Shown here: in pieces, positions 23,987-32,403 of the stretch
Layout: every line of letters begins with the position of its first letter
How positions within the stretch are numbered: the first letter of the stretch is position 1
Source of the DNA: Verrucomicrobiota bacterium
GTDB taxonomy: Bacteria; Verrucomicrobiota; Verrucomicrobiia; Limisphaerales; DSYF01
NCBI GenBank assembly: GCA_025457615.1
Contig: JALOTZ010000042.1
Span: forward strand, 1-38,343
Direction of reading: 5' to 3'
Length of the DNA stretch: 38,343 bases
Notes under the pieces: model-generated
Databases searched by the model: none
What the model saw: only the letters and a program-made list of their open reading frames with translations
What the model was told of the DNA's origin: nothing
Position numbers and translations under genes: made by a program

Positions 23987-24637
23987 TCACCGTGACACCA
24001 ATCGCAGCGCTTCCCCCCGTGTCTTGGGAATCGCGCCCAGGTGATAGGTCAGGAAGCCGCGCAGGAAGGCGTTGAGTTCCCGGACCGTGGCGGGGGGGGG
24101 GTGAAGCTTCTGGATGGCCGGCCAGTCCTCCCGGATCAACGCGACCAACAACCCCTGCGCCGCCGGTTGCAGGTGGGTCCGGTCCGGCGAGGGAGCCAGG
24201 CCGAGCGCGTCCAGCAGCTTGAGTTCAAAGGCGAAAATCCAGCGGGGACGAGCCGTGTCCAGCGATAAGTGGGTCAGCCATCCGGTGAACAGCGCGAACA
24301 GTCCGGGCAGCGGGGTGTCGGTTTCGGTGGTTTGCTCCAGCAGCGTGCTGCAGTAGGCGGCCGACTGAAGGCGATCCACGTCGTTCCGCAGCGCGAGATG
24401 CAGGTCGGTCACCGACACCTCCCGCAGTGAATGCAGCTCGGAACGCGGATTTCGACTGAAGGTCAAGTCGGCCTCGATGAACAAATCCAGCCGGCCGGCG
24501 AAGGGTGACTTGGGGCGTCGCGCGCCTTTGGCCACCGTGGATAGGCGGCCTGAATCCTGAGTCAGCCAGCGCACGATCAGGCTGGTTTCGGTCAGAGGCT
24601 GGGTGCGGAGGATGATTCCCCGGGCGGATTCGATCAT
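23987..24637 (-). CDS. recO: DNA repair protein RecO
   Basis: 216 residues. RecO helps load RecA onto SSB-coated DNA with RecF/RecR. The N-terminal OB fold is clear (MIESARGIILRTQPLTETSL, GRLSTVAKGARRPKSPFAG), followed by the helical domain. The zinc-finger cysteines found in some RecO proteins are absent, as in E. coli. The ATG at 24637 overlaps the DUF502 stop by 4 nt. A run of ten C on the coding strand (24092-24101 as G on plus) encodes part of HPPPATV, and slippage there would remove the last 40 or so residues. It is the last gene of the minus-strand operon, convergent with ispG. Confidence 0.9.
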   Translation of the reverse strand: MIESARGIILRTQPLTETSLIVRWLTQDSGRLSTVAKGARRPKSPFAGRLDLFIEADLTFSRNPRSELHSLREVSVTDLHLALRNDVDRLQSAAYCSTLLEQTTETDTPLPGLFALFTGWLTHLSLDTARPRWIFAFELKLLDALGLAPSPDRTHLQPAAQGLLVALIREDWPAIQKLHPPPATVRELNAFLRGFLTYHLGAIPKTRGEALRLVSR

Positions 24638-25377
24638 GGACTGCGGTCAGCCGGTGGCAGATGGGGCGCGTCCTTGCCTGAACCGGCGGGCGCGGTAAGG
24701 ACCGGGGCCGCCTCGGGCGCGAGCCCCTCCGGTTTCTGGAAGTACTGGGGCGCCACCGCACCCAGACTGATGACCCAGCGGATGCCGTCGGCGACGGACA
24801 TGTCCAGCCGGGTGACCTGGTTCTCCGCCACCAGGACCAGGAATCCGGTGGTCGGGTTGGGGGTGGTGGGGACAAACACCGACATGACCTTCTCCTTGGT
24901 GCGCGCCTGGACTTCTTGGTTTTGCTCGCTGGTGACGAATCCCAGCGAGTAGAGGCCCTGGCGGGGAAACTCCACCAGCACGACGTGCTGAAACGAGCTG
25001 CGCCGGTCCGAACCAAAGGCCTCGTTCACCTGCTTGATCGTGCCGTAGATCTTGTTGAGGAGCGGCACCCGCAGCATCAGGGCGTCAAAGGCGGCGATGA
25101 TCTTCTTGCCGACATAATAGCGCCCGAGCACTCCGATCAGGGTGACGAGGAGGCCGGCGATGCCCAGCGCCGCCAGGCTCCAGTACCACCAGATCTCCCC
25201 ACTCACCCCATTGACGAATTTCCACTCATTGGGTACCGGGACAATCAGGATGTTCGTCAGCTTGGTGGTGGTGCCGAACAGCCACTTGAGGAGGGCCAGC
25301 GTGACCACCGCGGGCAGAACCAGGATCAGCCCGGCGACAAAATTGGTTTGCCAACGCCTCCAGAAGCTTGGTTTCAC
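24634..25377 (-). CDS. DUF502 membrane protein
   Basis: 247 residues. Two N-terminal membrane helices are visible (about 13-32, VAGLILVLPAVVTLALL, and about 64-88, LAALGIAGLLVTLIGVLG). A soluble domain follows with the family pattern PLLNKIYGTIKQV, VVLVEFPRQGLYSLGFVT and VFVPTTPNPTTGFLVLV. The molecular role of DUF502 is not known. The C-terminus is Pro/Ala-rich and probably disordered. It lies between ybeY (27-nt gap) and recO (ATGA overlap), a grouping I associate with this phylum. Confidence 0.9.
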   Translation of the reverse strand: MKPSFWRRWQTNFVAGLILVLPAVVTLALLKWLFGTTTKLTNILIVPVPNEWKFVNGVSGEIWWYWSLAALGIAGLLVTLIGVLGRYYVGKKIIAAFDALMLRVPLLNKIYGTIKQVNEAFGSDRRSSFQHVVLVEFPRQGLYSLGFVTSEQNQEVQARTKEKVMSVFVPTTPNPTTGFLVLVAENQVTRLDMSVADGIRWVISLGAVAPQYFQKPEGLAPEAAPVLTAPAGSGKDAPHLPPADRSP

Positions 25378-25404
25378 GGTTTCAGTCTATGGACCGGGGC
25401 TCGG

Positions 25405-25926
25405 TCACTCAAGCAGCCGCTTTCGGGTCGTCTGCACGGGAGCACGCAGGCGGTGCAGGGAATGGGTCCTCACCAGCGCCCGAAGCCACCGGTCCTCCTC
25501 GCGCTTCATCACCCGGCGGGCGGCGGCGGTGCGGTCGTCAAACCCGCGGAGGTGCAAGACGCCATGGATGATGTAGCGCACGAGCTCGGATTCCCAGGAG
25601 GTGCCATACGCGCGGGCTTGTTCAATGGCCACCGCCGGACAGACCAGGAGTTCGCCATGCAACGCGCCTTCGCCGGGAGTGGCATAGTCAAAGGTGATGA
25701 CGTCCGTCGGGCCGGAATGCCGGAGGTGCCGCTCGTTGGCCCGGGCCATCTGCCGGGGGGTGAGCAGATGAATCCCGAGTGCGTAGGAGGGGAGGCCCAG
25801 TTGCGCTTCCAGATGGTGGCGGACCAGCTTGCGCAAGCTGGCTGTATGGACGCGACAATCCCGTTGCCGATTGCTGAGGGTGAGCGCGCCGCCGCCCGGG
25901 AGTTGAGCTGGGACACCGGGAATCAT
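25405..25926 (-). CDS. ybeY: Endoribonuclease YbeY
   Basis: 173 residues. YbeY is a zinc-dependent RNase in 16S rRNA 3' maturation and 70S quality control. The fold is recognisable from LTPRQMARANERHLRHSGPT, TDVITFDY, GELLVCPAVA and the active-site helix IIHGVLHLRGFDD. The family metal site is H-G-x-L-H-L-x-G-x-D-H; here the first two His are H121 and H125, but the third position is D131. An Asp ligand is possible, and it may be a lineage trait. The ATG at 25926 overlaps the phoH stop by 4 nt, the usual phoH-ybeY coupling. Confidence 0.92.
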   Translation of the reverse strand: MIPGVPAQLPGGGALTLSNRQRDCRVHTASLRKLVRHHLEAQLGLPSYALGIHLLTPRQMARANERHLRHSGPTDVITFDYATPGEGALHGELLVCPAVAIEQARAYGTSWESELVRYIIHGVLHLRGFDDRTAAARRVMKREEDRWLRALVRTHSLHRLRAPVQTTRKRLLE

Positions 25927-26894
25927 TCGTCCTTGGGCGCCGTCGGGGACCGGTGGTGTTCGTAAGCAGCAATGATGCGCTGGACGAGCGGATGGCGCAC
26001 GACATCGCGCTTGCTGAACTCCACGATGGCGATGCCCTCGATTCCTTTGAGGGCGCGGTGCGCCTCGAGCAGGCCCGAGCGTTTCTGCGGGGGCAGATCG
26101 ATCTGGGTTTCGTCACCGGTGATGACCGCCCTCGAGTTGATGCCCAGGCGGGTGAGGAACATGAACATCTGTTCGGCGGTCGAGTTCTGGGCCTCGTCGA
26201 GGATGATGAAGGCGTGGTTCAAGGTCCGCCCGCGCATGTAGGCCAGCGGGGCGATCTCGATCACGCCCCGCTCCGTGTGCTTCTGGATCTCCTCGGCCGG
26301 CAGCATGTCGTGGAGGGCGTCGTGCAGCGGACGCAGGTAGGGCATGATCTTCTCGTAGAGGTCGCCGGGCAGAAACCCGAGGGCCTCGCCCGCCTCGACG
26401 GCCGGGCGGGTCAGGATGATGCGCGACACTTTGCCGTCCCGGAGCGCCTGCAGCGCCATGGCCACCGCCAGATACGTCTTGCCGGTGCCGGCCGGGCCGA
26501 TGCCAAAGGTGACATCGTGCTGGCGGATGGCGTCCACATAACGCTTTTGCCCCACCGTCTTGGCGGTGAGGCCGGGCTTGCGTTCGGAGGTGACGATCCG
26601 GTCGTCCATGAGTTCGCGCAGCGTGGACACTCCTTCCTGCTGGACGATGCCCAGCGCGTGTTGGAACTCCGGGTTGCGCACCGGCGTACCCGCCTTGAGG
26701 GAACGTTCCAGCAACAGGAACAGTTGTCTGGCGCGACCAATGGATTCCTGCTCGCCTTCGAGCCGGATCCAGCCGTCGCGGCAGGTGGCTTTGACACCCA
26801 GGCTGGTGTCCAGCGCCTGGAGGTTGCGGGTGTCGTTGTTGTAGAGCTGCTGGGCGAAGCGGGCGTTTTCGAAATGCAGGTTCTCGACAGCCAT
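25923..26894 (-). CDS. phoH: PhoH-family ATPase (PhoL/YbeZ type)
   Basis: 323 residues. It has an N-terminal KH-like segment (ALDTSLGVKATCRDGWIRLEG, in short: GVKATCRDGWIRLEG) and a P-loop ATPase/helicase domain with Walker A GPAGTGKT at 133-140 and Walker B FIILDEAQN near 230. RNA-linked roles with YbeY in ribosome maturation are known for this type. The ATG at 26894 is preferred because the longer frame back to 27410 is antisense-like sequence over the HIT gene. It sits 14 nt after the HIT gene. The HD-hydrolase and CorC-like genes that often flank phoH-ybeY elsewhere are absent here. Confidence 0.93.
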   Translation of the reverse strand: MAVENLHFENARFAQQLYNNDTRNLQALDTSLGVKATCRDGWIRLEGEQESIGRARQLFLLLERSLKAGTPVRNPEFQHALGIVQQEGVSTLRELMDDRIVTSERKPGLTAKTVGQKRYVDAIRQHDVTFGIGPAGTGKTYLAVAMALQALRDGKVSRIILTRPAVEAGEALGFLPGDLYEKIMPYLRPLHDALHDMLPAEEIQKHTERGVIEIAPLAYMRGRTLNHAFIILDEAQNSTAEQMFMFLTRLGINSRAVITGDETQIDLPPQKRSGLLEAHRALKGIEGIAIVEFSKRDVVRHPLVQRIIAAYEHHRSPTAPKDE

Positions 26895-26908
26895 GGCAAC
26901 CGGTCCTT

Positions 26909-27400
26909 CTAGCTGGGGGCGGACAGCGCGGCGCGAAGCTGGGCGGCGATCTCGGTCAGTGCCTGCGGCAGCACCGAGGTCTGGCCCAGCACAGGCATGA
27001 AGTTGGTGTCCCCGTTCCAGCGGGGCACCACGTGCAGGTGCAGATGCTCCACGATCCCGGCTCCGGCGCACTTGCCGAGATTGATCCCCACGTTGAATCC
27101 GTCGGGTTTCAGACAGCGTTTCAGCGCGGCGATGCATTCCTGAGTCAACCGCATCAACTCCGCCGATTCCTCCTCCGTCAGGTCGTTGAGTTCGGGCACC
27201 TGGCGGTAGGGCACCACCATGAGGTGTCCGCCGTTGTAGGGAAACGTGTTGAGCAGGGCGTAACAGCACTTGCGCCGGGCGATCACATGGTGGGCTTCGT
27301 CGTCGCCCGACAGTGCGATCTGGCGGAACAGGCTCTCGTCCTGCACCGGTTTGGGCGCCAGGATATATTCGATACGCCAGGGGGCGTGCAACACGTCCAT
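26909..27400 (-). CDS. HIT-family nucleotide hydrolase/phosphorylase
   Basis: 163 residues. The histidine triad is complete: H119-L-H121-L-H123-VVPRW. NTFPYNGGHLMVVPYR and GFNVGINLGKCAGAGIVEHL are typical of the Ap4A phosphorylase-like bacterial HIT subgroup. These enzymes hydrolyse or phosphorolyse nucleotide phosphoramidates or dinucleoside polyphosphates; the substrate here cannot be told. It is the first gene of the HIT-phoH-ybeY-DUF502-recO operon. The ATG at 27400 gives the expected N-terminus. Confidence 0.9.
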   Translation of the reverse strand: MDVLHAPWRIEYILAPKPVQDESLFRQIALSGDDEAHHVIARRKCCYALLNTFPYNGGHLMVVPYRQVPELNDLTEEESAELMRLTQECIAALKRCLKPDGFNVGINLGKCAGAGIVEHLHLHVVPRWNGDTNFMPVLGQTSVLPQALTEIAAQLRAALSAPS

Positions 27401-27456
27401 GCCCCAACACTAGAGATGCCGCCGCTCCCTGTCAAAATCGACCGAATCTCCTGGGG

Positions 27457-28656
27457 TCAGGCGGCTTTGGCCACGGTGAGGCGGGTGCGCCAGATATGGA
27501 CCAGCGCCTTGACCCCGAGTTCGATGAACAGGAAGGGTTTGCCGATGAAATCGTTGCCGCCGCTCACGCTGGAATTGGCCCGGCTCTCGAAGCTGTTCAG
27601 CGCGGTGACGAAGACCACGGGCGTGCGCTTGTTGGCGGAGAACCCGCGGAGTTTGCTGCACAGTTCGTAGCCGTTCACCTCGGGCATGTCCACGTCCAAC
27701 ACCACCAGGTCGTAGGTGTTCCTGGCCAGCAAATCGAGCGCCGCCTTGGGATCCTCCACTGCCACGGAATTGAGCCGGGCCTTTTCCAGGGAATAGGAAA
27801 CGGCGCGACGCGAGATGGCATCGTCGTCCACCACCAGCACCTTGGCCCCCGCCCCGATCTTGCCGGGGTTCTTGGCGCCAAACTCGCCGAGCACGCCAAT
27901 CAGATCGATGGCCGAGGCCAGCGTTCGCAGCGTCGAGGAATTGATCGTCTTGGGTTTGTCCTGCAGCTCCTTGGCCAGGGCTTCCAAGGCTTCGGCCATC
28001 TGGGAAACATGGGGCAACCCGGCCAGACTGGCGGCACCCGTCAGGGTGTGGATTTCACGATACAACTCCTCGATGGGTTCCTTGCGCCCCTCATCGTCCT
28101 TGGCCCGGACCAGGTTCTGATGGAGGGTGCGGATCTTGGTCAGCGTGCCGGGCAGGGCCCGGAGGAAGTTCGACGAGAGTTCGAACTGCAGGGCTTCGTC
28201 CCGGGTTCGGCTGGCCGACGGTGTGGTGGGGTTTGGATGGGCGACGTGCGAGTAGGGCTGGACCGGCTTGGGCGCCTCGATCCTGTCGCCGGATTGCACC
28301 AAGCCGCGAATCACATCCATAACCGACTTGGGAGTGCTGCTGGCCTTGGACAGGCACTTGTTGGCGCCCGCTTTCCAGGCTTCCTGCACCATGCTGGTGA
28401 GGTAGGTGTTGGAGAGCACGACCACCGGCAGATGGGTGTACGAGGCGTCGGCGCGAAGCTGTTTCAGCACGTCCAGACCGCTGATGCCCGGAAGCATCAG
28501 GTCGAGGATGATCGCGTCCGGCTGGAAGGTCTTCACCACTTCGAGACCCGTCTCGCCGTCCGGAGCACATTCCACCTTGTAGCCTTCCACAACCAGCTTG
28601 TTGCGGTAGATGTTAGCGACCACCTGATCGTCTTCGATGATAAGGATTTTGCTCAT
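27457..28656 (-). CDS. Response regulator with REC-Hpt-REC layout
   Basis: 399 residues. REC1 (about 1-120) has the phospho-acceptor D52 (LDLMLP). Residues about 160-260 form an Hpt-like helical bundle with H203 in EIHTLTGAASLAGL. REC2 (about 272-390) has D321 (LDVDMP) and the conserved FIGKPF. There is no DNA-binding or enzymatic output domain, so it probably passes phosphate on or acts by protein contact. It begins 4 nt after the hybrid kinase stop, so the two are cotranscribed and likely partners in one phosphorelay. Confidence 0.85.
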   Translation of the reverse strand: MSKILIIEDDQVVANIYRNKLVVEGYKVECAPDGETGLEVVKTFQPDAIILDLMLPGISGLDVLKQLRADASYTHLPVVVLSNTYLTSMVQEAWKAGANKCLSKASSTPKSVMDVIRGLVQSGDRIEAPKPVQPYSHVAHPNPTTPSASRTRDEALQFELSSNFLRALPGTLTKIRTLHQNLVRAKDDEGRKEPIEELYREIHTLTGAASLAGLPHVSQMAEALEALAKELQDKPKTINSSTLRTLASAIDLIGVLGEFGAKNPGKIGAGAKVLVVDDDAISRRAVSYSLEKARLNSVAVEDPKAALDLLARNTYDLVVLDVDMPEVNGYELCSKLRGFSANKRTPVVFVTALNSFESRANSSVSGGNDFIGKPFLFIELGVKALVHIWRTRLTVAKAA

Positions 28657-28660
28657 GATG

Positions 28661-31090
28661 TTAACTCACAATTGTCTCGGCTCTGGCGACGGGTGACAGC
28701 TCCAGGTGATCCCGCAGAATCCCGAACTCGTGGCGGGCCTGCTCGTAGATGGGGCCGGTGCCATCCAACCGGCCTTCCTCACCGCGATGCTCAAGCTCCC
28801 GCAGGATGCCCACCAGTCGCCCAACCCCGATGGTGGCGCTTCCGCCGGCACACTTGTGCGCCAGGCGCTTGACCTCTCGAGCCGAGTTGGAAGCCACTGC
28901 CACTCCAAGCTGGGCCATTTGCTCCTCGGTTTCGCGCAAGTAAAGGCTGACCAATTCCTTGAGCATGTCCCGGTCGCTGTCCGCCAGTTCCATCAGCCGT
29001 TCCCAATCCAGAATGGCGCCCTGGTCATTCGTTGTGGTGGTGGTTGCCGAGACACCGGCGGGTGGCATGGAATTGTGTGGCGAGGCCGGAGCCGGATTGG
29101 CTGCGACGTTGGGGCCCCACTTCTCAACCACCTTTCGCAAATCGTCGGGACGCACCGGCTTGGAGAGATAATCATCCATCCCGGCTTTCAGGCAGCGGTC
29201 GCGGTCGCCGGGCATGGCGCTGGCGGTCATGGCCACAATCACCGGAGCGGGTTGGCAATGCGGATGATCGGACGGCGATTCCTGGCGCTGGCGCAGTTGC
29301 CGGGTGGCCTCCAAGCCATCCATCTCCGGCATTTGCACATCCATGAACACCAGGTCGTAGTGCTGGGCGTCGAAGGCCTTCAACGCCTCGACTCCGTTGC
29401 CGGCCAGGGCGGGGGCATAGCCAAGTTGCGAGAGCATCCGCGAAGCAACCTTTTGATTGACCGTGTTGTCGTCGCACAGGAGGACGCGCAGCGGATAGGT
29501 GTCCGCCAGTCGGCCGGTTGTCGGGACAGCCGCGGGCTGGGATGAGGCTGGCTTGCTGCCAGTGACCAGTCGCGCCACCGTGTCCCGCACGTGAGCCGGC
29601 TTCAGAGGCTTGGTCAGGTGTGCTGCGAAGAGGTTGGAACTGCAGCGTGTGCCCACCGGGGAGAGGAGGATAAAGCGAGCTCCCGCGCTGGCCCGGGCCA
29701 GGCGCAGGCTGGTCACCGCGGCGGCGGGATCCGCCTCCCCCATCGTGCTGTCCAGCAGGACCACATCGAAGCCGGGACCCGCATTCAAGAGCGCGAGCGC
29801 CTCGCTCACCGAGCCGGCGCACTGCGGGATGGACCCCCAACGCCGGGCCATGGTGCTGACGACCTGCTGAATCCGCGGGTTGTCGTCCACGACCAGGATC
29901 CTGAGATCGACCAGCGGCGAATGGAGTCTGGAGAAGGAGGTGCCGACCCCATCCGAAGCCTCGCTCAGGGGCAGGGTGAAGTGGAACTCGGCCCCGCGGC
30001 CTTCCTCGCTCTCAAGCCAGAGGCGGCCTCCCATTCGCTCCACCAGGCGGCGGCTGATGGAAAGGCCCAATCCCGATCCGCCATACTGGCGCGATGTCGA
30101 GGCGTCGGCTTGGGAGAACGGGGTGAAGAGCCGGATCTGTTTCTCGCGGGGGATCCCAATCCCGGTATCCCGGACCACGAAGTGGAGTTGGCGGTCCACG
30201 GCAGGCCGGATGTCCACGGCCACTTCGCCGGACGTCGTGAACTTGACGGCATTGCTGATCAGATTGACGAGGATCTGCCGCAGGCGCACGACGTCCCCAC
30301 GCACGCGGGGCATCACGCCATCCTCCATGAGGTAGCTGAGATCAAGTTTCTTCTCACCGGCCTTCAGGGCCATGGTATCGAGGGCGTCCTCGACGCATTT
30401 GCGCAGGTCAAACGGCTGGTCTTCGAGCTCCAGTTTGCCGGATTCAATGCGGGAGAAGTCGAGGATGTCGTTGACAATGCTGAGAATGCTTTCGCTGCTG
30501 TGCCGGATGGTTTCCACGTATTCGCGCTGTTCGTCAGTCAGGCTGCTCCCCACCAGGAAGCCGGCGTTGGGCAGGATGCCGTTCATGAAGGAGCGGATTT
30601 CGTGGCTCTTGAACGCGAGCAGGTCGGCTTTGGCCTTGGCCTCACGTTCGGCCCGGTCGCGCGCGGCCTGCAGTTCCTCGTTGGCCCGGGCCAACGCTTC
30701 CTGTAGCTGCCGGGTCCGCAGCGCGCCACGCACCCGTGCCCGAAGTTCCGAGCCATCAAAAGGCTTGGTCAGATAGTCCGTCGCCCCCAGGTCCAGGGCG
30801 CGCACCTTGTGCTCCGCGCTGGTCCAGGCGGTCAGCATGATGACCGGAATCTTCTGGGTCGCCGGATCCCCCTTGATCTGTCGGAGCAGTTGAAAGCCAT
30901 CCTCATCCGCGGGCAGCCCCAGATCCAGCAGGATCAGATCAAAGAGACTCTCCCGCAGTCTGGAGACTGCCGCAGCCGGATCCCCGACGACCGTCAATTC
31001 GATGCCGTCGTGCCGAAGCAGGGACGCGGCGCTGACACCCATCTCCGGGTCGTCATCCACCAATAGAATTCTGGATGTTGCTTCACTCAT
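28661..31090 (-). CDS. Hybrid sensor histidine kinase, REC-HisKA-HATPase-REC-REC-Hpt
   Basis: 809 residues with no membrane segment, so cytoplasmic. REC1 has D56 and K109. A coiled coil leads to HisKA with H163 in FKSHEIRSFMNGIL, where the usual RTPMNG is RSFMNG. HATPase_c has NLISNAVKFT, DTGIGIP and GGSGLGLSISRRLVERMGG. The second REC (about 400-515) is degenerate (LLDSTMGE). The third REC has MDVQMPEMDG. A C-terminal Hpt has LAHKCAGGSATIG. The input is the N-terminal REC, so another kinase may act upstream. It precedes the REC-Hpt-REC gene by 4 nt. The target genes are not visible. Confidence 0.9.
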   Translation of the reverse strand: MSEATSRILLVDDDPEMGVSAASLLRHDGIELTVVGDPAAAVSRLRESLFDLILLDLGLPADEDGFQLLRQIKGDPATQKIPVIMLTAWTSAEHKVRALDLGATDYLTKPFDGSELRARVRGALRTRQLQEALARANEELQAARDRAEREAKAKADLLAFKSHEIRSFMNGILPNAGFLVGSSLTDEQREYVETIRHSSESILSIVNDILDFSRIESGKLELEDQPFDLRKCVEDALDTMALKAGEKKLDLSYLMEDGVMPRVRGDVVRLRQILVNLISNAVKFTTSGEVAVDIRPAVDRQLHFVVRDTGIGIPREKQIRLFTPFSQADASTSRQYGGSGLGLSISRRLVERMGGRLWLESEEGRGAEFHFTLPLSEASDGVGTSFSRLHSPLVDLRILVVDDNPRIQQVVSTMARRWGSIPQCAGSVSEALALLNAGPGFDVVLLDSTMGEADPAAAVTSLRLARASAGARFILLSPVGTRCSSNLFAAHLTKPLKPAHVRDTVARLVTGSKPASSQPAAVPTTGRLADTYPLRVLLCDDNTVNQKVASRMLSQLGYAPALAGNGVEALKAFDAQHYDLVFMDVQMPEMDGLEATRQLRQRQESPSDHPHCQPAPVIVAMTASAMPGDRDRCLKAGMDDYLSKPVRPDDLRKVVEKWGPNVAANPAPASPHNSMPPAGVSATTTTTNDQGAILDWERLMELADSDRDMLKELVSLYLRETEEQMAQLGVAVASNSAREVKRLAHKCAGGSATIGVGRLVGILRELEHRGEEGRLDGTGPIYEQARHEFGILRDHLELSPVARAETIVS

Positions 31091-31312
31091 GGTCGCCGTG
31101 CACAGAGCCTGTTGAGCCGATGTCAGCGGTCAATGGAAGCACGTTCGAAACCACATTCCGTAGTTTAGCTTAACTTGATGAGCCACTTGCGCCGGCCTTC
31201 CGTCGGATCGAGGGCGATCCTTCGCAGACCACGCCGGTCCGGAACCGGTCTTGATCGGAAGCCGGACAGGGATGTCGCGGCTCGGGACACGAGGCCAAGC
31301 CCGAAAGAAGCG

Positions 31313-31341
31313 TTGCACCTGGCGCGAGTGAGGGCTTAAAT
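31313..31341 (+). promoter_or_regulatory. Candidate promoter close to the E1 alpha start
   Basis: TTGCAC (31313-31318), a 17-nt spacer, TTAAAT (31336-31341). The -10 ends only 6 nt before the ATG at 31348, so a transcript from it would be leaderless or nearly so. Rest of the 31091-31347 gap: no gene. Confidence 0.35.
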
Positions 31342-31347
31342 CCCTGC

Positions 31348-32382
31348 ATGGTTCAAGCAACGCTGAGTCGCGAGGCGGCGCCGAGCCCGGCCTCCAACGT
31401 CGATACGACCGTGGAAACCTTTCGATTCATGCTGCTGGCCCGCGTGCTGGACGAGAAAATGGCCAACCTCTATCGGGCGGGCAAAATCCACGGCGGGGTC
31501 TTCCTGGGCCGCGGCCAGGAAGCTTTGAGTGCCTCGCTGGGGGTGTCCCTGCGAAAAGGCGACGTGTTTGCGCCGCTGGTGCGGGACACGGCCGGCCGGT
31601 TGGCGTTCGGCGAACCCATCCTCGACTGCGTCCGCACGTATCTGGGCTCCGTGCTGGGGCCCATGCGGGGCCGGGATGGCAACGTCCACCGGGGCCGCCC
31701 TTCCGCTGGAATCCTCCCGATGATCAGCCATCTGGGGGCCATGATTTCCGTCGTGAACGGAGCGCTGTTTGCCAAGCGCGCCGCCGGGGTCCAGGACGCG
31801 GTGGGAGCCACCTGCCTCGGGGATGGCGGCATGTCCACCGGCGCCTTCCATGAAGCCCTCAACCAGGCGGCGGTCGAACGGCTGCCCTTGGTTCTGGTCG
31901 TGGCCAACAACCAGTACGCCTATTCCACGCCGAACAGGCACCAGTTCGCCTGCACCTCCCTGTTGGACCGGGCCAGAGGCTACGGCGTCGCCGGACAGGC
32001 CGTGGACGGAACGGATCTGACGGCCTGTCTGAACGCACTCCGGAGCGCCGTCGTTGCGGCACGAGCCGGGCAGGGTCCACAATTGGTGGTGGCGAGTTTG
32101 TTGCGGCTGTGCGGACACGGAGAGCACGACGACGCCAGCTACATCACGCCGGAAATCAAGAAGTCCGCAGTGGGCCGGGATTGCATCGCCGTGGCGGAAG
32201 CCCAGTTGCTCCAAGCGGACCTGGCTACCCGACCGGCGCTTGCCGGACTGCGCGCGGAATGCGTGGCCGCGGTGGAGCAGGCGGTCGCCACCGTCCAACG
32301 CGAGCCAGCCCCAGATCCCTTCGCCGAACAATGGCAGGCGCTGTCGGCAGCCCACCTGCTCGATACCACCCAGGAGTCTTGA
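31348..32382 (+). CDS. pdhA: 2-oxoacid dehydrogenase E1 component, alpha subunit
   Basis: 344 residues. With the beta subunit it forms the thiamine-diphosphate-dependent decarboxylase of a pyruvate, branched-chain or acetoin dehydrogenase complex. The ThDP motif is intact, GDG at 158-160 through NNQYAYST near 187-194. The N-terminal RAGKIHGGVFLGRGQEA and GNVHRG are typical of E1 alpha. The substrate cannot be settled from sequence; pyruvate is the default. It is followed by the beta subunit after 21 nt and by E2, with no E3 (lipoamide dehydrogenase) gene in view. No Shine-Dalgarno is evident before the ATG. Confidence 0.9.
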   Translation: MVQATLSREAAPSPASNVDTTVETFRFMLLARVLDEKMANLYRAGKIHGGVFLGRGQEALSASLGVSLRKGDVFAPLVRDTAGRLAFGEPILDCVRTYLGSVLGPMRGRDGNVHRGRPSAGILPMISHLGAMISVVNGALFAKRAAGVQDAVGATCLGDGGMSTGAFHEALNQAAVERLPLVLVVANNQYAYSTPNRHQFACTSLLDRARGYGVAGQAVDGTDLTACLNALRSAVVAARAGQGPQLVVASLLRLCGHGEHDDASYITPEIKKSAVGRDCIAVAEAQLLQADLATRPALAGLRAECVAAVEQAVATVQREPAPDPFAEQWQALSAAHLLDTTQES

Positions 32383-32403
32383 GCCCTACCCCCCCTCGAT
32401 CCG

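Noticed and set aside
26895-27410. Longer N-terminus for PhoH reaching 27410
   Set aside because: The added part overlaps the HIT gene in another frame and resembles no PhoH protein.
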